From the NCBI RefSeq assembly GCF_009208565.1, contig NZ_WFLK01000004.1, positions 372,001 to 436,000 on the forward strand: 64,000 bases of DNA, written 5' to 3'. A program made the translations under genes and the position numbers. The notes under the pieces are model-generated. The model was not told the DNA's origin. It saw only the letters and a program-made list of their open reading frames with translations, and searched no databases. Source of the DNA: Janthinobacterium aquaticum. Lineage in GTDB: Bacteria > Pseudomonadota > Gammaproteobacteria > Burkholderiales > Burkholderiaceae_D. How positions within the stretch are numbered: position 1 is the first letter of the stretch; each line of letters begins with the position of its first letter. Of the stretch, positions 45,505-54,743 are shown piece by piece.

Positions 45505-46509
45505 ATGAAGTTAGCTACATTAAATGACGGCACGCGCGATGGCCAGCTTGCTGTCGTCTCGCGCGACCTGAAGACGGCGCACCTGGCCGACGGCATTGCG
45601 CCCACGCTGCAAAAGGCGCTCGATGACTGGACCTTTATCGCGCCCCAGCTCGACCTGCTGTATCAGACCATTAACAGTGGGCGCGGCCATCGCGCCTTTG
45701 ACTTCGATCCCGCCAACTGCCTGGCGCCGTTGCCGCGCAGCAGTGCGCGCGTGGCTGGCGTGTCTTACCTGCAACAGATTGAGCGCGCCTGCAAGGCCGC
45801 CGGACGCGAGGTGCCGGCCGACCTGCGCGAGACGCCGCGCCTGTACCAGGGCGCCAGCGACAATTTCCTGGGCGCCTGCGCCGATATCGAACTGGCCCAT
45901 GTGGAGTGGGGCATCGATTACGAGGCCGGCCTGGCCGTGATTACCGACGATGTGGCAATGGCCGCCACGCCCGACCAGGCGCAGATGGGCATCAAGCTAC
46001 TGATGCTGTTCAACGACATTACGCTGCGCAACGTGGCCGCCGAAGAGGCCGGTACCGGTTTCGGTTTCCTGCAGGCCAAGCCGGCCGTGGCCTGTTCGCC
46101 GGTGGCCATTACACCTGATGAACTGGGTGACGCCTGGCGTGGCGGCAGGGTGCACCTGCCACTGCGCTCGAGCGTGAACGGCAAGCTGGCGGGGCAGCCC
46201 AACGCCGGCGCCGACATGACCTTCAATTATCCGCAACTGCTGGCCCATCTGTGCCGCACGCGTCCGGTCAGGGCCGGCGCCGTGATCAGTGCTGGCGGCG
46301 TCGCCAACAAGGAAGTCAAAAAGGGTTTTTCCAGTATCGTTGACCGACGTACGCAGGAGATCATTGCCGATGGTGCTGCCAGTACGCCCTATCTGCAGTT
46401 TGGCGATAGCCTGCGCATCGAGATGCTGGGCGACGACGGCAAGTCGGTGTTCGGCGCCATCGAGCAGAACGTCAGGCAGTTCGACGGTCGGCGTGCGCGC
46501 CCGGCCTGA
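45505..46509 (+). CDS. Fumarylacetoacetate hydrolase family protein
   Basis: 334-aa FAH-family hydrolase, starting 17 bp after the rsuA stop. The N-terminal domain has MKLATLNDGTRDGQLAVVSRDL. The catalytic domain carries GASDNFLGACADIELAHVEWGIDYEAGLAVITDD, with the family metal-binding acids, and the C-terminal SAGGVANKE. Such enzymes cleave C-C bonds in tyrosine and aromatic catabolism; the true FAH acts on 4-fumarylacetoacetate. No hmgA or other tyrosine genes are adjacent, so the substrate stays open. Confidence 0.85.
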   Translation: MKLATLNDGTRDGQLAVVSRDLKTAHLADGIAPTLQKALDDWTFIAPQLDLLYQTINSGRGHRAFDFDPANCLAPLPRSSARVAGVSYLQQIERACKAAGREVPADLRETPRLYQGASDNFLGACADIELAHVEWGIDYEAGLAVITDDVAMAATPDQAQMGIKLLMLFNDITLRNVAAEEAGTGFGFLQAKPAVACSPVAITPDELGDAWRGGRVHLPLRSSVNGKLAGQPNAGADMTFNYPQLLAHLCRTRPVRAGAVISAGGVANKEVKKGFSSIVDRRTQEIIADGAASTPYLQFGDSLRIEMLGDDGKSVFGAIEQNVRQFDGRRARPA

Positions 46510-46640
46510 CGTTTCATCCGTGAAATGCAGGGGGTTTTGCCTGCTGTTCGCCTGATGGGCGCCCCTGCGGTGCGCCGATAATACAGCTTGCCCAGTCCCA
46601 TTGCGCCTAGCCAGGCGCAGGACTTCACCGGAGTTGATTG

Positions 46641-47828
46641 ATGTCGGACGACAGCGACGCAGAAAAGACCGAATCCGCGTCACCGAAGCGCCTCGAGCAG
46701 GCGCGTGAGGAAGGCGACGTTCCGCGATCGCGTGAAGTAGCGACCTTTACGGTGCTGATGGCGGCCGGCTGCTGCCTGTGGTTTGCCGGCGAATCGATCG
46801 TGCGGCGCCTGTCGGCGGTGCTGGTGTCGGGCCTGAGCCTGGACCGCGAGCAGATCATGAATCCCAATGTGATGCTGCTGCGCGTGGGCCACGATGTCGG
46901 CTCGGTGCTGCTGACCTGCCTGCCGTATGCGATTGCCATCATGATCGTGGCGCTCGCTTCGCCGTTGCTGGTAGGTGGCTGGCTGTTCAGCTCCAAGGCG
47001 TTTGTTCCCAAGTTCGGCAAGCTCAACCCGATACGCGGCCTGGGCAATATGGTGTCGAAAAACGCCCTGGTCGAGCTGATCAAGGCGATCGGCAAGACCA
47101 TCGTGGTCGGTTTCGTGGCTTATCTGGTGATGCAGTACCACAAGGACGCCGTGATCGGCCTGTCGGTCGAAGCGCTGCGCAGCGGCTCGGCCCATATGAT
47201 CAGCATGCTGATCAGTGCCTTTTTGTTTATCGTCGGCGCACTGGGCCTGATTGCCGCCATCGACGGTCCGTACCAGATGTGGCATTACGCCAACAAGATG
47301 AAGATGACGTTGCAGGAAGTCAAGCAGGAAGCCAAGGAGTCCGACGGCAATCCGCAGATCAAGCAGAAGATCCGCCAGATGCAGCATGAGATGTCGCGCC
47401 GGCGCATGATGGCCGATGTGCCGACGGCCGATGTGGTGGTGACCAACCCGACCCACTATGCGGTGGCGCTCAAGTATGGTGAAAACTCGCGCGGTGCGCC
47501 GCAGGTGGTGGCCAAGGGCGCCGACGAGGTGGCCGCCAAGATCCGCGAACTGGCCGGCGAGCACAAGGTGGCGATCCTGGAAGCACCGGCGCTGGCGCGC
47601 GCGCTGTTCAAGCATACCGAGATCGGCGACGAGATTCCCGAAGCGCTGTATGGCGCCGTGGCCGAAGTGCTGGCCTATGTATTCCAGCTGCGCAGCTATG
47701 GCAAGGGCCACGGCCAGCGGCCGGACAAGCCGAACAAACTCGATGTGCCGCCTGAACTGGACCCGCACAACCCCGCCTCACAAAACACTGCCGAGCAGAA
47801 CAAGAACGATAAAGGAAGTAACCCATGA
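46641..47828 (+). CDS. flhB: Flagellar type III export apparatus protein FlhB
   Basis: 395-aa inner-membrane export-gate protein that switches substrate class from rod/hook to filament. Four membrane helices lie between about residues 30 and 215. The cytoplasmic domain carries the autocleavage motif NPTH (VVTNPTHYAVAL). The C-terminal tail after about 350 is charged. GGAG lies seven bases before the ATG at 46641. It is the first flagellar gene in the window; its stop overlaps the flhA start (ATGA). Confidence 0.97.
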   Translation: MSDDSDAEKTESASPKRLEQAREEGDVPRSREVATFTVLMAAGCCLWFAGESIVRRLSAVLVSGLSLDREQIMNPNVMLLRVGHDVGSVLLTCLPYAIAIMIVALASPLLVGGWLFSSKAFVPKFGKLNPIRGLGNMVSKNALVELIKAIGKTIVVGFVAYLVMQYHKDAVIGLSVEALRSGSAHMISMLISAFLFIVGALGLIAAIDGPYQMWHYANKMKMTLQEVKQEAKESDGNPQIKQKIRQMQHEMSRRRMMADVPTADVVVTNPTHYAVALKYGENSRGAPQVVAKGADEVAAKIRELAGEHKVAILEAPALARALFKHTEIGDEIPEALYGAVAEVLAYVFQLRSYGKGHGQRPDKPNKLDVPPELDPHNPASQNTAEQNKNDKGSNP

Positions 47829-49921
47829 ACGGCCTGACCATGCCCAGCTGGCTCAGCGGACTCAAAGGCAGCGCCAGCAAGGGACTCGCCGCGCCGATCC
47901 TGATCGTCATGCTGCTGGCGATGATGATCCTGCCGCTGCCGGCCTTTGTGCTCGATATTTTCTTCAGCTTCAATATCGCGCTGTCGATTATCGTGCTGTT
48001 GACGGCCTTGTATACCGTCAAGCCGCTCGACTTCATGGCCTTTCCGGCCATTTTGCTGGTGTCGACCATGTTGCGCCTGTCGCTCAACGTGGCCTCCACC
48101 CGCGTGGTGCTGACCGAAGGCCATACCGGCGCCGATGCGGCCGGTAAAGTGATCGAAGCGTTTGGCCACTTCCTGATTGGCGGCAACTACACGGTCGGTA
48201 TCGTGGTGTTCATTATTTTGACCATCATCAACTTCACCGTGGTCACCAAAGGCGCCGGCCGTATCGCCGAAGTGGGCGCCCGCTTTGCACTTGACGCGAT
48301 GCCGGGCAAGCAGATGGCGATCGACGCCGACCTGAACGCCGGCCTGATCGCCGAAGACGAAGCGCGCCGCCGCCGCCTTGAGGTAGCACAGGAAGCCGAA
48401 TTCTACGGCGCCATGGACGGCGCCAGCAAATACGTGCGCGGCGATGCGATTGCCGGCATCATGGTGACCATTATCAATATCGTCGGCGGCCTGCTGGTCG
48501 GCCTGATCCAGCATGACATGCCCTTTGCCGACGCCGTCAAGAACTACACGCTGCTGGCCATCGGTGACGGCCTGGTAGCGCAGATTCCATCGCTGATCAT
48601 CTCGACCGCTGCCGGTATCGTGGTCTCGCGCGTGGCCAGCGACCAGGACATCGGCACCCAACTGGTCGGCCAGCTGTTTGCCAAGCCGCAAGTGCTGTAT
48701 ATCACTGCCGGCATTATCGGCGGCATGGGCCTGATTCCCGGCATGCCCAATCTGGTGTTCATTTTGCTGGCCGGTTTGCTGGGGGGCGCCGGATACCTGG
48801 CCGCCAAGGCCGCGCAAAAGAAACAGGCTGCCGCCGAAGCGCCGCCTGAAGCGCCGCAGGCCACCGTGGCGCCGGAGCAGGAGGAGGCCAGCTGGCAGGA
48901 CATCATGCCGGTCGACACCCTCGGCCTGGAAGTGGGCTACCGCCTGATTCCGCTGGTCGACAAGTCGCAGGGCGGCGAGCTGCTCAAGCGCATCAAGGGC
49001 ATCCGCAAGAAGTTTGCCCAGGAAGTGGGTTTCCTGGCGCCGCCCGTGCATATCCGCGACAACCTCGAACTGAAACCCTCGGCCTACCGCATCACGCTCA
49101 AGGGCGTGGAAGTGGGCACCGGCGAAGCGTTCAACGGCCAGTTCCTGGCGATCAACCCCGGCATGGCCAGTGGCAGCCTGCCCGGCGTGGCCACCAGCGA
49201 CCCGGCCTTTGGCCTGCCCGCCACCTGGATCGACGCCAGCCTGCGCGACCAGGCCCAGTCGATGGGTTACACGGTGGTTGACGCCGGTACGGTAGTGGCC
49301 ACTCACTTGAACCATCTGATTACCTCGCACGCGTCCGAACTGCTGGGCCGCGCCGAAGTGCAGTCGCTGCTCGACCATCTGGGCAAGGAAGCGCCGCGCC
49401 TGGTGGAAGACCTGGTGCCGAAGATGCTGTCGCTGTCGACGCTGCAAAAAGTGCTGCAGAACCTGCTGATGGAAGGCGTGCATATCCGCGACATGCGCAC
49501 CATTATTGAAACCCTGGCCGAACATACCGTGCATACCCAGGACGCCAACGACCTGACGGCGCTGGTGCGCGTCTCGCTGGGCCGCGCCATCGTGCAGCAA
49601 TTGTTCCCTGGCGCTGCCGAACTGTCGGTAATGACGCTCGACAACCGCCTGGAACGCCTGCTGATGCAGGCCATGAGCGCCGGCGGCGACGGCGCCGGCA
49701 TTGAGCCGGGCCTGGCCGACACGATTGCGCACCAGGCCAGCCTGGCCGCGCAGCAGCAGGAAGCGCTGGGCCTGACGCCGGTGCTGCTGGTGCCGGCCCC
49801 GCTGCGCGCACTGCTGGCGCGCTTCCTGCGCCGCGCCTTGCCGCAGCTCAAAGTGTTGTCGCACGCCGAGGTGCCGGAAACCAAGACCATTCGCGTGACC
49901 AGTTTGGTGGGCGCTCAGTAA
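47825..49921 (+). CDS. flhA: Flagellar type III export apparatus protein FlhA
   Basis: 698-aa ring-forming export-gate protein. Eight membrane helices (about residues 18-310) include the conserved LRLSLNVASTRVVLTEGHTGADAAGKVIEAFG segment. The cytoplasmic domain (about 330-698), which docks chaperone-substrate complexes, follows a Gln/Ala/Pro-rich linker. Translation is coupled to flhB by a 4-bp overlap. A single-hairpin repeat lies just behind it. Confidence 0.98.
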   Translation: MNGLTMPSWLSGLKGSASKGLAAPILIVMLLAMMILPLPAFVLDIFFSFNIALSIIVLLTALYTVKPLDFMAFPAILLVSTMLRLSLNVASTRVVLTEGHTGADAAGKVIEAFGHFLIGGNYTVGIVVFIILTIINFTVVTKGAGRIAEVGARFALDAMPGKQMAIDADLNAGLIAEDEARRRRLEVAQEAEFYGAMDGASKYVRGDAIAGIMVTIINIVGGLLVGLIQHDMPFADAVKNYTLLAIGDGLVAQIPSLIISTAAGIVVSRVASDQDIGTQLVGQLFAKPQVLYITAGIIGGMGLIPGMPNLVFILLAGLLGGAGYLAAKAAQKKQAAAEAPPEAPQATVAPEQEEASWQDIMPVDTLGLEVGYRLIPLVDKSQGGELLKRIKGIRKKFAQEVGFLAPPVHIRDNLELKPSAYRITLKGVEVGTGEAFNGQFLAINPGMASGSLPGVATSDPAFGLPATWIDASLRDQAQSMGYTVVDAGTVVATHLNHLITSHASELLGRAEVQSLLDHLGKEAPRLVEDLVPKMLSLSTLQKVLQNLLMEGVHIRDMRTIIETLAEHTVHTQDANDLTALVRVSLGRAIVQQLFPGAAELSVMTLDNRLERLLMQAMSAGGDGAGIEPGLADTIAHQASLAAQQQEALGLTPVLLVPAPLRALLARFLRRALPQLKVLSHAEVPETKTIRVTSLVGAQ

Positions 49922-49941
49922 GGGTGGTATCGATGAAGACC

Positions 49942-49982
49942 GTAGGTCGGATTAGGCCCCGTTGGGGCCTAATCCGACCTAC
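49942..49982. repeat. Single-hairpin REP-like repeat, copy 3
   Basis: GTAGGTCGGATTAGGCCCC pairs with GGGGCCTAATCCGACCTAC around GTT: one arm of the two-hairpin element found at 4208, 25417 and 54608. It starts about 20 bp after the flhA stop. Confidence 0.9.
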
Positions 49983-50094
49983 CTCCTCGAAATAAGCCCA
50001 CTTTCCCCGCCTTTTCTTTCGATCATTTCCTCAGTGCATCGTCGATAATCAAGACTGTCAGAGTGATTTGCGTCTCATCTTGAAGACCGCACTC

Positions 50095-50169
50095 ATGCAA
50101 CAGGAGTCGAAGATGGTCACACAGTCCAGTTCACAGCGTGCAGTCCCGATGACGGGAGGGCGTCCATGA
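50095..50169 (+). CDS. Possible 24-residue leader peptide overlapping flhF
   Basis: ATG at 50095 opens a 24-codon frame whose TGA overlaps the flhF start (ATGA at 50166-50169). The peptide is polar (starts MQQESKMVTQSSSQRA). Its ribosome-binding site is weak (GAAG), and flhF has its own strong GGGAGGG, so this may be chance. Confidence 0.25.
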   Translation: MQQESKMVTQSSSQRAVPMTGGRP

Positions 50170-51470
50170 ATGTGAAAAAATTTATCGGCGCAACGTCGCG
50201 CGATGCCTTGCGCAAGGTGCGCGAAGCGCTGGGGCCGGACGCCGTGATCCTGTCGAACCGCCAGGCCGACGGCGTGGTGGAAATCCTGGCGCTGGCCAAT
50301 GACGATGCCGCTTCGCTGGCGTCGCCGCCGGCAGCGTCGGACATGGCCCAGCCGCGCCCGCAGCTGCAGACCCAGTTTGCCGTGCCGCAGCGTCCGAGCG
50401 CCGCGCCGGCAGCACGTCCTGCGCCGGCCGCTGAAGCGGTCGATATGGCGCGCATGCAGCAGATGATGGCCAGCGCGCTGGCGCACGTCAAAGAAAACGC
50501 CGCTGCCGAAATGAACGGCATGATGAATGAAATTCGCGCCATGCGCGGCATGATGGAAACCCAGTTGGCCGAAATTTCGTGGGGCTCGACCCAGCAGCGC
50601 GAGCCGCAAAAGAACGTGGTGCTGCGCGAAATGCTGGCGGCCGGTTTTTCGGCCAGCCTGGCGCGCTACCTGATCGACAAGCTGCCGGCCGGCCTGGACG
50701 GTGCGCAAAGCCTGCGCTGGATTAAAACCGTCCTGAGTCGTAACCTGAACTCGGTCGCCAACGAAGACGCGATGCTCGAGCAGGGCGGCGTGTTTGCGCT
50801 GGTCGGCCCGACCGGTGTGGGCAAGACCACCAGCACCGCCAAACTGGCCGCGCGCTGCGTGATGCGCCACGGCCCGGAAAAACTGGCGCTGATCACCACC
50901 GACGCCTATCGTATCGGCGCCCATGAGCAGCTGCGCATCTACGGCAAGATCCTCGGCGTGATGGTGCATTCGGTCAAGGACGAGGCCGACCTGCGCATTG
51001 CCCTGAAAGAACTCAAAAACAAGCATACGGTGCTGATCGATACGGTCGGCGTGAGCCAGCGCGACCAGATGGTGACCGAGCAGGTGGCGATGCTGTCGGG
51101 CGCCGGCGCCGACGTCAAGCGCCTGCTGTGCCTCAACTCGACGGCCACCCAGGAAACGCTGAACGAAGTGGTGCGCGCCTACCAGGGTAGCGGCCTGGCC
51201 GGCTGCATCATGACCAAGCTCGATGAAGCAGCTTCGATCGGCAATGTGATCGACGTCATCATCCGCCAGAAACTGAACCTGTTTTACGTCTCGAATGGCC
51301 AGCGCGTACCGGAAGACCTGCACCTGGCCGACCGCGCCTACCTGATCGATCGCGCCTTCAAGCTCAAGCGCGACAGCGCCGCCACCCAGTATTCCGACGC
51401 CGAACTGCCGCTGCTGATGGCGCAGGCGGCGGCCCGTAACAACGAAGCGCGTGGGGGGCATCTTGGCTAA
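50166..51470 (+). CDS. flhF: Flagellar placement GTPase FlhF
   Basis: 434-aa SRP-type GTPase that sets where the flagellum is built, usually the pole. The N-terminal B domain (about 1-140) is basic and Ala/Pro-rich. The N domain follows, then the G domain with G1 GPTGVGKTT (214-222), TTDAYRIGAHEQL, DTVGVSQRDQ (DTAG is usual) and TKLDEA. GGGAGGG precedes the ATG. It overlaps flhG by eight bases. Confidence 0.97.
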   Translation: MNVKKFIGATSRDALRKVREALGPDAVILSNRQADGVVEILALANDDAASLASPPAASDMAQPRPQLQTQFAVPQRPSAAPAARPAPAAEAVDMARMQQMMASALAHVKENAAAEMNGMMNEIRAMRGMMETQLAEISWGSTQQREPQKNVVLREMLAAGFSASLARYLIDKLPAGLDGAQSLRWIKTVLSRNLNSVANEDAMLEQGGVFALVGPTGVGKTTSTAKLAARCVMRHGPEKLALITTDAYRIGAHEQLRIYGKILGVMVHSVKDEADLRIALKELKNKHTVLIDTVGVSQRDQMVTEQVAMLSGAGADVKRLLCLNSTATQETLNEVVRAYQGSGLAGCIMTKLDEAASIGNVIDVIIRQKLNLFYVSNGQRVPEDLHLADRAYLIDRAFKLKRDSAATQYSDAELPLLMAQAAARNNEARGGHLG

Positions 51471-52335
51471 TTTCGATTTCGACCAGGCCGAAGGCCTGCG
51501 CCGCATGCTTGCCGGCCCGAAACCGCGGGTGATGACGTTCCTGTCGGCCACGCCGCAGGACGACAAGGGCGCCATGCTGATCAATCTGGGCGCCTCGCTG
51601 GCGCACGTGGGCAATGAAGTGCTGCTGGTCGACGCCAGCTCCAGCGGCGACGGCGTCGCCTCGCGCCTGGGCCTGGCGCACGGCGCCACCCTGCGCGACG
51701 TGGCGCGCCAGCAGTGCGGCCTGAACCAGGTGATCCACCAGGTGCCGCAAGGCTTCGGCGTGGCCAGCCTGGGCCTGCCGAACTATCTGATGGATAGTCC
51801 CGATTACGCCAGCGACGACGATGCGCGCCGCCTGGCCAAGACCTTCGACGTGCTGGCGCGCCAGAGCGGCATCGTGCTGGTCGACGGCGAAGTCGATGAA
51901 GGCGGCCAGGGCGGCGTGTGCTTCCCGGTGCCCCTGATGGCCTCGTCCGATATCGTGGTGCAGGTGTCGACCAGCGCCACCTCGATCAAGGCTGCCTACA
52001 GCCTGATCAAGCGCCTGAACCAGGAACTGGGCCGCCGTCCGTTCGGTATTCTGGTCACCGGCGCTTCCGAAAATGAAGCGAAAGTGGTATACGATAATAT
52101 GGCACAAGCGGCAAGTCGTTATCTTGCCGTCAAGCTGACGTCGATGGGCTCGGTGCCTGCCGACGAGTATTTGCATCGGGCAGCGCGGCTGGGCCGCAGC
52201 GTGGTCGATGCGTTTCCGCTGGCCGGTGCGTCGGTGGCGTTTCGCGGTCTGGCCGAGCGGCTGGCCCGTTCGGCGGCGCCGGTGCTGGGTTCCACCTTGT
52301 ACCAGACGGGGAGCCCGCACCATTTCAGCGCCTGA
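51463..52335 (+). CDS. flhG: FlhG/FleN-like flagellar number regulator with degenerate P-loop
   Basis: About 290 aa, MinD/ParA-like. Partner proteins normally bind ATP and restrain flagellar number. A TTG at 51463 with GGGGGG ahead is chosen because it gives the start LANFDFDQAEGLRRML, matching the usual MANFDFDQ-type N-terminus; GTG 51451 is an alternative. At the position of the deviant Walker A loop (KGGxGKT) the sequence reads SATPQDDKGAMLINLG (about 28-43), so the signature lysine and glycines are absent. The Walker-A-prime-like LLVDAS follows. It overlaps flhF and precedes fliA. Confidence 0.85.
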   Translation: MANFDFDQAEGLRRMLAGPKPRVMTFLSATPQDDKGAMLINLGASLAHVGNEVLLVDASSSGDGVASRLGLAHGATLRDVARQQCGLNQVIHQVPQGFGVASLGLPNYLMDSPDYASDDDARRLAKTFDVLARQSGIVLVDGEVDEGGQGGVCFPVPLMASSDIVVQVSTSATSIKAAYSLIKRLNQELGRRPFGILVTGASENEAKVVYDNMAQAASRYLAVKLTSMGSVPADEYLHRAARLGRSVVDAFPLAGASVAFRGLAERLARSAAPVLGSTLYQTGSPHHFSA

Positions 52336-52378
52336 CGAATAAGCAGCAGTACTTGATAAAGATAATAACAAGCAGCCT

Positions 52379-53110
52379 ATGTACACGGTAAAAGGGAAAT
52401 CGAACAAGGACCATTTGCTGACGGAGCATATTCCGTTGGTAAAGCGTCTGGCGCACCATATGAAGGCGAAACTGCCTCCGTCGGTCGAGGTCGATGATTT
52501 GATCCAGGCCGGCATGATCGGCCTGCTCGACGCGATTACCCGTTATGAAGAAACCCATGGTGCGCAGTTCGAGACTTATGCCGTGCTGCGCATCCGCGGC
52601 GCCATGCTCGACGAATTGCGCACCAGCGACTGGTTGCCGCGCAGCATGCGCCAGAACATGCGCAAGATCGAGGAGGCGATGAGCATTTTGCAGCAGCGCC
52701 TGGGCCAGCCGCCGACCGAATCGGAAGTGGCCAAGCTGCTCAAGATGTCGCTGCACGACTACCAGGAAATGCTGGGCGAAGGCGGCGGCCACCAGCTGGT
52801 CTACTACGAAGACTTCCATGATCCGGACGGCAACGACAGTTTCCTCGACCGCCATTGCGTGGACGAGGAAAGCGATCCGCTGCGCTCCCTGCTCGACACC
52901 GATTTCCGCCAGTGCGTGATCGACGCCATCGATGCCTTGCCGCCACGCGAGAAAATACTGATGAGCTTGTATTACGAGGAAGAGCTGAACCTGAAAGAGA
53001 TCGGCGCGGTCATGGGCGTATCGGAGTCGCGCGTCTCGCAGCTCCATACGCAAGCCGTCGCGCGCCTGCGCGCAACTTTACGGGAGCAGGCGTGGACTGG
53101 TCCAGCGTAA
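52379..53110 (+). CDS. fliA: RNA polymerase sigma factor for flagellar operon (sigma-28)
   Basis: 243-aa FliA. Region 2 (HIPLVKRLAHHMKAKLPPSVEVDDLIQAGMIGLLDAI), region 3 and region 4 (LPPREKILMSLYYEEELNLKEIGAVMGVSESRVSQLHTQAVARLR) are all present. It directs late flagellar and chemotaxis genes from TAAA-N15-GCCGATAA promoters, one of which is found in this window before flgM. The ATG at 52379 follows flhG by about 40 bp. Its 3' end overlaps motC by 19 bases. Confidence 0.98.
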   Translation: MYTVKGKSNKDHLLTEHIPLVKRLAHHMKAKLPPSVEVDDLIQAGMIGLLDAITRYEETHGAQFETYAVLRIRGAMLDELRTSDWLPRSMRQNMRKIEEAMSILQQRLGQPPTESEVAKLLKMSLHDYQEMLGEGGGHQLVYYEDFHDPDGNDSFLDRHCVDEESDPLRSLLDTDFRQCVIDAIDALPPREKILMSLYYEEELNLKEIGAVMGVSESRVSQLHTQAVARLRATLREQAWTGPA

Positions 53111-53838
53111 TCGGGCTGGCGCTGGCGCTGGCCGGCCTCTTGGTCGGCCAGGCGCTCGAGGGCGGCAAGATGGCCTCGCTGCTGCAGCCGGCCGCATTTG
53201 CCATCGTGGTGATCGGCACCTTCGGTGCGGTGCTGCTGCAGACGCGCCTGCGCACCTTTGTGCGCGGGCTGGAGATGCTGCGCTGGGTGTTTTTTCCACC
53301 GGCCGACACGCGCGTCGAGCTGGGCCGCGATATCGCGCAGTGGAGCCTGACGGCGCGCCGCGACGGTCCGCTGGCGCTGGAAAAGCTGATGGAAAATACC
53401 AGCGACCGCTTCAATGCCAAGGGCCTGCGCATGATCGTCGACGGCATTGCGCCCGACAAGCTGCGCCAGTTGCTCGATGTGGAAATCACCGCCTATGAAC
53501 TGGCCGAGCGCCAGGCCGTCAAGGTGTGGGAGTCGGCGGCCGGTTATTCGCCCACCATTGGTATTCTGGGCGCCGTGCTGGGTCTGATCCACGTGATGGA
53601 AAACCTGGCCGACCCCAGCAAGCTTGGCGGCGGCATTGCGGTGGCGTTTGTCTCGACCATCTATGGCGTGGGGCTGGCCAATCTGCTGTTCCTGCCAGTG
53701 GCCAACAAACTCAAGGCCATCGTCTCGCGCCGCGTGGTGCAGTATGAAATTGCCGCTGCCGTGTTCTACGATATCGCCACCGGCGACCATACGCGCATTA
53801 TCGAAGAGCGCGTGGCCAGCCTGCTGCACGAGCATTGA
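53092..53838 (+). CDS. motC: Flagellar motor stator protein MotC (MotA family)
   Basis: 248-aa MotA-type stator subunit, the second stator set typical of polar flagella in Pseudomonas. Four membrane helices lie at about 5-25, 33-50, 148-175 and 180-205. Conserved cytoplasmic segments are present (GLRMIVDGIAPDKLRQLLD). It uses a GTG start at 53092 with GGGAG six bases upstream. The start lies inside fliA, so it is probably coupled. motD begins two bases after its stop. Confidence 0.95.
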   Translation: MDWSSVIGLALALAGLLVGQALEGGKMASLLQPAAFAIVVIGTFGAVLLQTRLRTFVRGLEMLRWVFFPPADTRVELGRDIAQWSLTARRDGPLALEKLMENTSDRFNAKGLRMIVDGIAPDKLRQLLDVEITAYELAERQAVKVWESAAGYSPTIGILGAVLGLIHVMENLADPSKLGGGIAVAFVSTIYGVGLANLLFLPVANKLKAIVSRRVVQYEIAAAVFYDIATGDHTRIIEERVASLLHEH

Positions 53839-53840
53839 GC

Positions 53841-54611
53841 ATGATGCGGCGCGCGCGCAGGAAGTATGACGAAGAGCCGGACAACCAGGACCGCTGGCTG
53901 ATCTCGTATGCCGACTTTATCACGCTGCTGTTTGCCTTCTTCGTGGTGATGTATGCGCTGGCGCAGGTCAATACCGGCCAGTACCGCGTGTTTTCCGACG
54001 CCATCGGCCAGGCGTTCAGCCTCGACAAGGGTGCGCCGCCGATCATCATGCATGCGCCGCAATCGATCCAGCTGCCCAATCCGGCCCTGAAACGGCGCGC
54101 CGAAGCGATCCGCCGCGAGCGCGAACACATGACGCGCCTGGCGCAGGACCTGACCTCGACCCTGGCCCCTTTGGTGAAAGAGGGCAAGGTGCGCGTGACG
54201 CAGACCAGCCGCGGCGTGAGCGTGGAAATCAACGCCAGCGTGCTGTTCGATCCCGGCGCGGCCGGCCTCACGCCCGAATCGGACCAGGCGCTGCGCGCGG
54301 TGGCCGTGCTGCTCAAGGACGACAGCCACGACGTGCAGGTCGAGGGCCACACCGATATCTTACCGATCAGCAACTCCAGCTTTGCCTCCAACTGGGAACT
54401 CTCATCGGCGCGCGCCAGCGCCGTGGTGCGCCTGTTTATCGCCAGCGGCGTGCAGGCTGCACGCCTGACGGCCGTCGGCCACGCCGACAATATCCCGGTC
54501 GCACCAAACGACACTGCAGACGGGCGCGCGCGCAACCGGCGCGTGGCTGTCACCATTCTGTCGGGCATACCGGAAACGGTGACGGAAGTGCCGACCCCCG
54601 GCTCCTCGTAG
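53841..54611 (+). CDS. motD: Flagellar motor stator protein MotD (MotB family)
   Basis: 256-aa MotB-type stator. A single membrane helix with the proton-carrying aspartate lies in SYADFITLLFAFFVVMYAL, followed by a plug/linker and an OmpA-like peptidoglycan-binding domain: VEGHTDILPISNSSFASNWELSSARASAVVRLF. Forms the torque-generating channel with MotC. The ATG at 53841 is chosen over a TTG at 53835. Repeat copy 4 lies right after it. Confidence 0.95.
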   Translation: MMRRARRKYDEEPDNQDRWLISYADFITLLFAFFVVMYALAQVNTGQYRVFSDAIGQAFSLDKGAPPIIMHAPQSIQLPNPALKRRAEAIRREREHMTRLAQDLTSTLAPLVKEGKVRVTQTSRGVSVEINASVLFDPGAAGLTPESDQALRAVAVLLKDDSHDVQVEGHTDILPISNSSFASNWELSSARASAVVRLFIASGVQAARLTAVGHADNIPVAPNDTADGRARNRRVAVTILSGIPETVTEVPTPGSS

Positions 54612-54705
54612 GTCGGATTAGCGGGGCAACGCCCCGCGTAATCCGACAACATTGTTGGCGTCAGTGGTGTTGTCGGATTACGCGCGTAGCGCTAATCCGA
54701 CCTAC
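54608..54705. repeat. Two-hairpin REP/BIME-like intergenic repeat, copy 4
   Basis: Same layout as copy 1. The central stretch from the GACAAC of arm one to the GTTGTC of arm two is identical to copy 1, while both loop tips differ (CGGGGCAACGCCCCG and CGCGCGTAGCGC). It overlaps the last bases of motD. Confidence 0.92.
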
Positions 54706-54743
54706 GTGAAATACGTGAAAATACCTTAAATTTATCCAACAGC

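Noticed and set aside
46574-46581. GCCGATAA, the sigma-28 -10 box, upstream of flhB
   Set aside because: No TAAA-type -35 lies 11 bp upstream (the stretch reads TGGGCGCC), so only half the promoter is present.
47696-49864. A 722-codon open frame antisense to flhA and flhB
   Set aside because: The sense strand codes for full-length FlhA with all family motifs; the antisense product is Gln/His-rich with no homology-like features.
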